Shown here: positions 57,597 through 64,000 of the stretch, piece after piece
Layout of the letters: every line of letters starts with the position of its first letter
How positions within the stretch are numbered: the stretch's first letter is position 1
Assembly: GCA_000442125.1 (NCBI GenBank)
Contig: KE546974.1
Span: forward strand, 558,001 to 622,000
Source of the DNA: Opeltia flavorubescens
Taxonomy: Eukaryota > Ascomycota > Lecanoromycetes > Teloschistales > Teloschistaceae
DNA length: 64,000 bases
Direction: 5' to 3'
Translations under genes and position numbers: made by a program
Notes under the pieces: generated by a model
The model's database searches: none
What the model was told of the DNA's origin: nothing
Seen by the model: the letters and a program-made list of their open reading frames with translations, nothing else

Positions 57597-60500
57597 ATGC
57601 TTTCAACGCAATTATTGGCCGTTATGGCCTCCATCTCTGCTGCCACAGCCTTGGCCATCACTCCAAATCTTCAGACCAACACTTTCAACCCCAAGAGCAA
57701 CACTAACATGGCCGTGTACTGGGTATGAATATGATCTGTGGAGTCTTCTACTCGCTGTTGACAAGAATTTGTTAGGGCCAAGGACCTTCTCAACAACGGT
57801 TGGCACACTTCTGTGCCGACTCAAACATAGACATCATTCCCATTGCTTTCTTGAACGTTTTCCCCGATCAAGTAAACGGCGGCTACCCGGGCACGAACTT
57901 TGGTAATCAATGCGGTGGGGAAACATTCAAGAACAAGGATGGCTCCGACAGTCCTTTACTATCCAACTGCCCATCTATTGGCCCTGATATCAAGACATGC
58001 CAGGCTATGGGCAAAAAGATCTTGCTGTCCCTGGGAGGAGCCATTCCAACGAACCAGTCAATCAAGGACGATGATTCTGCAAAGTCCTTTGCTAAATTCT
58101 TGTGGAATGCGTTTGGCCCCGTTGATGTCACTTACGACGGCCCCCGACCATTTGGCGACGCTGTGGTGGACGGATTCGATTTCGATATTGAGAGTGCCAT
58201 CTCGGACAACGATGCGACGACCCAGTACCGCGGATACGGAACTATGATTGATACCCTGAGAACCTACTTCGCCGCGGATCCACTTAAGCAATATTATATC
58301 TCTGGTGCCCCTCAGTGCGTCATTCCTGATGCTCATTTGGCACACCCTATCGAGACTTCGTGGTTCGACTTTTTGTTCATCCAGTTCTACAACACCCCTC
58401 AATGCTCGGCCCGTGCATACTTCGATGCCAACTACGGAAGACAGGGTGATCAACCCAGTGTGATCTCTTTCGACGCCTGGGTAGGCTTCATTCGAACGAC
58501 GGCTATGAATAAGGACGTGAAGCTCTACATTGGACTTCCAGCCGCGCCTTTGCCCCAGGTTGTTTATGACACGAAGATGTATATCGCGCCGGACGATGTG
58601 TACAATTTGATTGATGTATTTCAGTGCAGATATCCTAAAGAATTTGGGGGAATCATGGTTTTTGAGGCCACTTACTCAGAGCAAAATCTGATTGATAATA
58701 AGCCTTACGTGGATGTCATTAAAGGACAGTTGATGGACAACAATTGTGCCCAGAAGCCCACAACATCATCGTCTTCATCTTCGACAACAACCTCGTCGTC
58801 ATCAGCCGCTTCTTCAACCATTGCATCTTCTACCGAAGCTACTTCGTCCCCCACCTCTTCCTCTTCCACGGTCGCCTCTGCTTCCGCGTCTCTACCACCG
58901 TATCCAAGCAGCACCGGTCTGTGGAACTCAACCTATACCCCTGGCCCAACCGCTTCTATGGGCACCGGCTCCTCTTACCCAAGCAGCACTGGTATTTGGA
59001 ACTCTAGCTCTACCATACCTGTGGGAACTGGATCGTCGTCAATCCCTCCATATCCTACTGGAACTGGCATTTGGAATTCAACCTACATTCCAGGGCCCAC
59101 AAATCCAGGAACCAGCGGTACTGATTATCAAAGCTCATCTGTTCCCGCCAACTCATCTACTTCTGCGAGCAGCTACGTCTCCACCTCGAGCGGTGAGATC
59201 TCTACCTCCAGTAGCTACGTTACTTCCTCAGCTTTATACTCCACTGGCGCTTCGAGTGGTTTCTCCAGTTCTATATCCAGCACAAGCGTCCCCTATCCCG
59301 TCAACAATGGGACATCCTCGCCAACAACGACTGCTTCTGAAGGGATTATCTACACGACCAAGACTATCACAATCACTGACTGCCCGCCAGAGGTCACCAG
59401 CTGTCCAGTGCACACCTCGGTTGTTACTTACCCAGTAACCACGTCGAGCAACTTCCCAGTGACAACATCGATCAGTGTTCCTTTGACCTCTGTACCGACA
59501 CTTAGCCCTGAGACAACCACTTCGGGATCTCCCTCATTGACAAGCTCTCAAGTACCTGTGACGACCGTTCCGACTGCTCCAGGCGTGACGACCACCAAGA
59601 TGTGAGTAATTAAAGATTAAATCTGAACATCATGCTGACTGTATCGGCAGCGTTACCTCTTACGTTACTACATGCCCTGTGACTGGAACTACCACCGTCC
59701 ACGGTAGCACCTCTGTATATACGACTTCCACTGTTTCTACCGTATACACTACCATTGTATCGACTATACCTGTCGTCCCAGTCCCAACAACTGCTACTAC
59801 ACCGGCTGGGCATGGAGAAGGGTCTCATCCAGCGCCAGTTCCTACTCATGGGTCTTCAATCCCTGCTTCGCCTCCATCAGGTTCCAGCAATAGCCCAGTG
59901 TCTCAACCAGCCCCTCAACCGGAACAACCTGCACACGGCGGCTCTTCCAATGAGGGATCCACACCTTCATCAGGTTCTAGTAACAGCCCAATAGGCTCAA
60001 GCTCTAGCAGTGGCTCGCACCCAGCACCACAGCCCGAGCAGCCTGCACATGGAAGTTCCTCCAGCCCATCCAACGGCGGATCCTCACCATCTTCAGGAAA
60101 CGGGAACAGCCCAGTCGGTGCAGGCAATTCACCAAGTCCCGCGGAAGGCTCGTCACCCTCACCATCCGGTGGGACTGGCAACAGCCCCATTCAACCAAAT
60201 AACAATACCCCATCGCAACCTCAAGGCCCAGCTGCACCAGGTCTTAGCACAACGCTTGAGACATCAACAAGGCAAATCACCGCTACCCTCGCGAACAACC
60301 CGGCAGGTAGTCCCGCGCCAGGCGCCAACTCCCCAGGAAGTGCAGGCACGTCATCTTCTGCCCCGGCTGTGATCACCCAGACCCTTGTGCCCATACCTCT
60401 AAACCCTAGCCAAACTGCCCACGGCAACACCGAAGCAGGAGCGTCGAGCACAACTGGAAACTCCCCTGTTGGAGCTACTCCTGCCCCTGTCGCGCCGTTC

Positions 60501-60692
60501 CCTGCCGGTAACGGCACCACGAGTGCTGGACCGAGTGGAACAGTGCCGGTGCCAAGTGGTAGCATTTCCGGCTCTGCGGCTGGGCCATCATCGACTGTGG
60601 TGCCCTTCACTGGTGCTGCGGCTGGGAGAGCGGGGATGAGCGTGGTTGCGTTGGTGATGGGAGCTGTGGCTGCGGTGGTAGCTTTGATGTAG
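57597..60692 (+). CDS. GPI-anchored cell-wall chitinase, GH18 (class III type)
   Basis: Endochitinase remodelling wall chitin. Three exons (57597-57722, 57776-59601, 59651-60692) close to 997 residues. Signal peptide MLSTQLLAVMASISAATALA. GH18 barrel to about residue 310: NTNMAVYW-GQGPSQQRLAHFC, KKILLSLGGAI and the catalytic DGFDFDIE (general acid Glu about residue 181), all intact. Then about 680 residues of Ser/Thr/Pro-rich stalk with at least three imperfect repeats of YPSSTGLWNSTYTPGP type (about 58900-59100) and later SGSSNSPIG / HPAPQPEQPAHG repeats (about 59880-60060). The conserved wall-protein segment TITDCPPEVTSCP is also present. The C-terminus is a hydrophobic GPI-attachment signal (AGRAGMSVVALVMGAVAAVV) after a Gly/Ala site. 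This is the architecture of yeast Cts1-like and Aspergillus ChiA proteins. Confidence 0.93.
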
Positions 60693-61580
60693 AGCTATAT
60701 GTACAAGTAAGATAAGATTTGCATTTGCATCTGTGGGGGAAGCTATTATGATCTGTAGATCTAGAGATGTGATGGAGAGCATGATGATGTATACTTGAAG
60801 TCATATAGTGGAATGCTCAGGCATTATGTACATGTATGTACAAATCCTCATCGCTTATGGAATGCATCATGTATATTGATTTCTTTGAATCAAACGTCTT
60901 ACCATTGTCTAGAAACCTGAGCTGCATTCTGAAAATTCAAGCCATTAAGGATTTGGATTTTCAATTGATCGATAATCTTACCTGCCCACGATGCTTTATC
61001 CTCAAAGAAACCAAGAGAATGACAAAAAGGAGAATAACTTCCGCGAACTCCGCCTGAGCGCTAAGCGCTTTTAAGATATCTTTCATGACTGAAAAGTCCA
61101 AACAAGGATCACCAGTGAGAATCTCCCATACCCCTCGGAGGGAAGCATGCATGACCAGACTGTGCATATAAACAATGACTCTTTTCGAAACTTGATTTAC
61201 TTGATTTCCGTTCTTTGGACTAACTAGATTCCACTGGCCCTAATGGACATATTTTGGAGAGTAGACAGTGTCGACAAGCCATGGACAATGCCATGTCTCG
61301 ATAGAGCATTCTTCCTGGCTTGAATACTGTCAGGGGGGTTTCAGCTTCAGTCGTGGTAAATCAAGAAGGTTTCAAGAATAATAGCGGTAGAGATTTTTTA
61401 GATTTTTCATTCTCTATGAACAAGGTCGCTGGAAGCAGGAATATAAAGCTCCCTCAAGCGCCCACTATTCGGATATACTTTTGATACATTTTTACACATT
61501 TCATACAGCCTCCAGATCAACGCCTACTGCTCCGAAAGCTCGACTTCGACAGGCCTTGCCACCCTCTCAGGCATTGTACA
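60693..61580. other. Convergent 3' flanks of chitinase and MFS genes
   Basis: 888-bp AT-rich gap between converging genes; only short frames with no family likeness. Confidence 0.45.
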
Positions 61581-63143
61581 TTACGCAGGACATCCACAAA
61601 ACTCCCCCCTCCGTTGCATAAATCTAAGAATTCGCGTCCCAATCCCCCAAACCAGCATGACCACAGCGCTTGCAATCATGACTGCCCCGGAAAACGCAAC
61701 AATCCCCTCGTATTTACCGTTGCCAAATTCATCCGACGAAACATGAGGTGACAATAGGGCAGCGCTAATGGGACCAGTGGCGATGTTACCGACACCCTTC
61801 ATAAAAGCAAAATATGAGAAAGTGGTAAGGGCCAGGTGAGGATCTGGAGATAATGTTGTTGACTAGAAACAAAGTTAGCCTTACCACGTTCAAGAGACGG
61901 AATCCTGATGAATATACCATTCTAGCCCATAAAACTGCATACCCGCCTGCGGATGCACCATAGAACATCGCAAAGACAATAAGCATTGCGAGCGACCGAG
62001 CTGGACCCCATAGCAGAAGTATCGATAGGCCGGATATCAACGGTGAAAGGAAAACCAGAATTCCTATTGGTATGCGTCCATTTATCCCCATCCGGCTGAT
62101 ACGGAGGTCAGATACGTAGCCAGTAACCATCTGACCCGCAATTTGCGCGACACTGTAGATCATGAGAAGTAACGCGCCAATTGTGGTACTCATTCCCAGC
62201 GATGCAGCGTATGAGGGAAGATATATAGACGGGATGAAGAAGCCGAGTCCTTGTAATAATGTCGCTAAGATGAAGAAATAGAAAAGTGGCATCTTGAGGA
62301 AGGAATAATTGGTTTCCTGATCTTTCGCATCTTCGTATGTAGGGAACCTGCTCTGGAACAACGCTACGCAGGGGCCACAGAGGAGAAGCAGAGTAAGTGC
62401 ACATATGCGTAATGTCCATGCTGGTCCATATTTGCTAAGGAGTACCTCGATGATGAAAGGAAAGAAAAGGCCAGTGACTCCTGTCGAAGCGCAGATGACG
62501 CCCAGCGCCAGGCCTCTTCGCTCTACGAACCATTCGTTGAGCATGTTGAAGATAGGATAAACCATGATCAGGAGGCCCACTCCATATGTGACACCCTGCG
62601 TGGCGACAAGAGATCCGAAATCTTGAGCCCATCCAGAAGCTGCGAGGCCAAGGATAGCAATGGTAAATCCAACCCAGATGGTTTGTCGCTGCCATTGTTG
62701 GTAGCGGCGGGTGAGGTAGGTAGCAATCGGAGCGCCGAGGAAGTAGAAGCAAGTGCCCAAAGTGCCAATGGTAGATAGATTGGTATTGCCAACGAATGGA
62801 GCATGGGTAGAGTAATAACTTTGGAAGACGCCATAGTTCAGCGGAAATCCTATTCCGTTAGCTTGAGGATCACATAACTTTCAGAAGACATACCGAACAT
62901 GAACCCTTCGATCATACAGGCTGCAAAAAGATACCTCCAAGCTCCGCTACCACGGTCTGCTGGTGGTAAATCTGGATCGACCTTTTCTGAGAACCGATCC
63001 GAGCTTCGAAGTGATGAATCTCGTGAAGGAGGGGGTGCTACAATAATGCCTTCCCTCTTGCTCCAGGACTTCAAGCGCAGAGGCACTGGGCGTACGTGAA
63101 GTGGATACTGGCCATATACAACTGTTTCTGTTTTGCTGGCCAT
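61581..63143 (-). CDS. MFS transporter, monocarboxylate (MCT/MCH) family
   Basis: Twelve-helix transporter of the fungal monocarboxylate porter group. Three exons (62894-63143, 61918-62849, 61581-61862) close to 487 residues. A cytosolic N-tail of about 70 residues precedes AWRYLFAACMIEGFMFG, joined to FPLNYGVFQSYYSTHAPFVG, typical MCT start. Further blocks: GVTYGVGLLIMVYPIFNMLNEWF, ERRGLALGVICASTGVTGLF, GYVSDLRISRMGINGRIPIG. The last intron (GTATAT donor) joins YAVLWARM to STTLSPDPHLALTTFSYFAF. Substrate unknown; these proteins often carry organic acids, riboflavin or secondary metabolites. The C-terminus is short (RRGEFCGCPA). Confidence 0.88.
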
Positions 63144-64000
63144 ATTAGTAGGCAATAGGGATGATCTGTGGTCAGCGAGGCCTGGAAATTGGAGACTCTG
63201 ACAGGAGGAGCTTGACAACGCGGCAGACCCAGGTTATATGACATCTTCATATTTGTAAATTGATCTCCTCTTCATGACACGCATCGACCATGAAACAGAT
63301 ATTCAGATAATACCCGAGGCCGTGGTTAGCCGCAATAGAGGCGCGATGCATGGCAAGATGCTGCAGGAACGTTCTGAGAGTTCTTGAAAACGTCATAGTA
63401 CATCAGATTTGTACGCCTTTTGGAGGCAGTAAATCTCAATTGACAAGGGACGCTGGCTGAGGACGTGAGATTAACCAGGTCCATGCTGGTTTTTTTGGGT
63501 CGCTTGCAAGAATCGATTTTGACCGTGACTGAAGGTATCCACTGCGAGTCCACTGAAGCTCGAGACGCCGGTAAATGGCCGAAGTCTGCATCAAGAAGCG
63601 CAATTCTCTAAGAGTTTCTCCTGGTGCGGTGTTTGTTGGGGTAGTTCCTGTTCTCATAGTGTTTTCACTGGTTCTCAGAAGTCTGTAGACTCGCATTCTC
63701 CTATGAGTTGGGCTCAAGACTAGTGTCAGAGAACTTTCCTCAATGTGACATCATTGGAGGAGAGCTTCAAAGCTTTAGTGCGGCTACTAAGATTTTGCCA
63801 TGTGTGAAGTCTGTGCGGTGATTGCTGCTAAGGCGCCTGCAAGTCATTAGCTCTAAAGCATATGTCCCGGACCGTTGCAGAAAGCCACCCGCCTCGAAGC
63901 CTGCGATTCTTGCGCTTAAAGTGACATATTGGCCAATGCTGCCGGCACGGTCGAATCAAATATTCGTCAGGCGACTTATCCGCTTCGGCTGCATTTGTTC
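63144..64000. other. Upstream region of MFS gene to window end
   Basis: 857 bp. Likely MFS promoter. Short frames on the minus strand (63.3-63.7 kb) show no domain. Nothing further recognised. Confidence 0.4.

Noticed and set aside
61841-61890. 22-nt intron in the monocarboxylate transporter gene, donor GTAAGG
   Set aside because: Too short. The upstream donor GTATAT at 61917 gives a 55-nt intron and joins conserved sequence correctly.
63436-63717. 93-codon frame on the minus strand near the window end
   Set aside because: Low-information Arg/Ser/Thr composition and no continuation by splicing that makes sense.
1-64000. A secondary-metabolite cluster, defence island or other new multi-gene system
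   Set aside because: No PKS, NRPS, terpene or NLR-type genes. The dioxygenase/transporter pair is the only small functional pairing and is reported as such.

Overview
This is eukaryotic nuclear DNA from a filamentous ascomycete (Pezizomycotina). A Leotiomycete/Helotiales-type genome is my best guess, made from the style of the proteins and not from a search. The evidence is the many short spliceosomal introns (about 45-90 nt, GTAAGT-like donors, CTAAC-like branch points close to the acceptor), a filamentous-fungus-specific AspE-type septin, a TOK-type K+ channel, a Pal1 protein, and a transposon relic whose stop codons look like RIP (CpA to TpA). I saw no bacterial, phage, CRISPR or rRNA/tRNA features. 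Exon models were built by eye from splice sites and protein-family continuity, and I checked that reading frames close across the junctions for most genes.

Layout, 0-24 kb: Nse3/MAGE (-), phenylalanyl-tRNA synthetase beta (-), PP2A scaffold TPD3 (+), ribosomal protein uS3 (-), myotubularin YMR1 (+), PAS-domain kinase (-), triple-KH RNA-binding protein (-), Zn alcohol dehydrogenase (-), Yippee/Moh1 (-), and an LAA2/aftiphilin-like acidic-motif protein (-). This is a dense housekeeping block. 24-41 kb: TBC RabGAP (+), mitochondrial m-AAA protease (+), a conserved small protein starting with YIPPHLR (-), CTP synthase (-), RNA polymerase III subunit C11 (+), Mediator MED31 (-), Pal1 (+), and an annexin with an SR-like N-terminus (-). 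Two of these (RPC11, MED31) lie in exons too short to show as long open frames and were recovered by splicing.

41-47 kb is the only clearly accessory stretch: a secreted VPS62-like protein, a small two-helix orphan frame, and a dead piggyBac-like DNA transposon (about 2.24 kb) with perfect 34-bp terminal inverted repeats. 47-64 kb: AspE septin (+), TOK1 channel (+), an orphan single-pass membrane protein (+), a DHA1 MFS transporter (-) divergent from a DOPA 4,5-dioxygenase-family gene (+), a large GPI-anchored GH18 chitinase (+), and a monocarboxylate-type MFS transporter (-).

Shared themes are growth and gene expression (tRNA charging, ribosome, Pol III, Mediator, CTP supply, PP2A), endosome/membrane traffic (YMR1, TBC GAP, LAA2-like, annexin, VPS62-like), and cell shape/wall (Pal1, septin, chitinase). 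I did not find a convincing new multi-gene system. The best leads are the transposon relic (decayed coding region, intact ends, TA flanks), an 8-nt microexon in CTP synthase, and the YIPPHLR protein.
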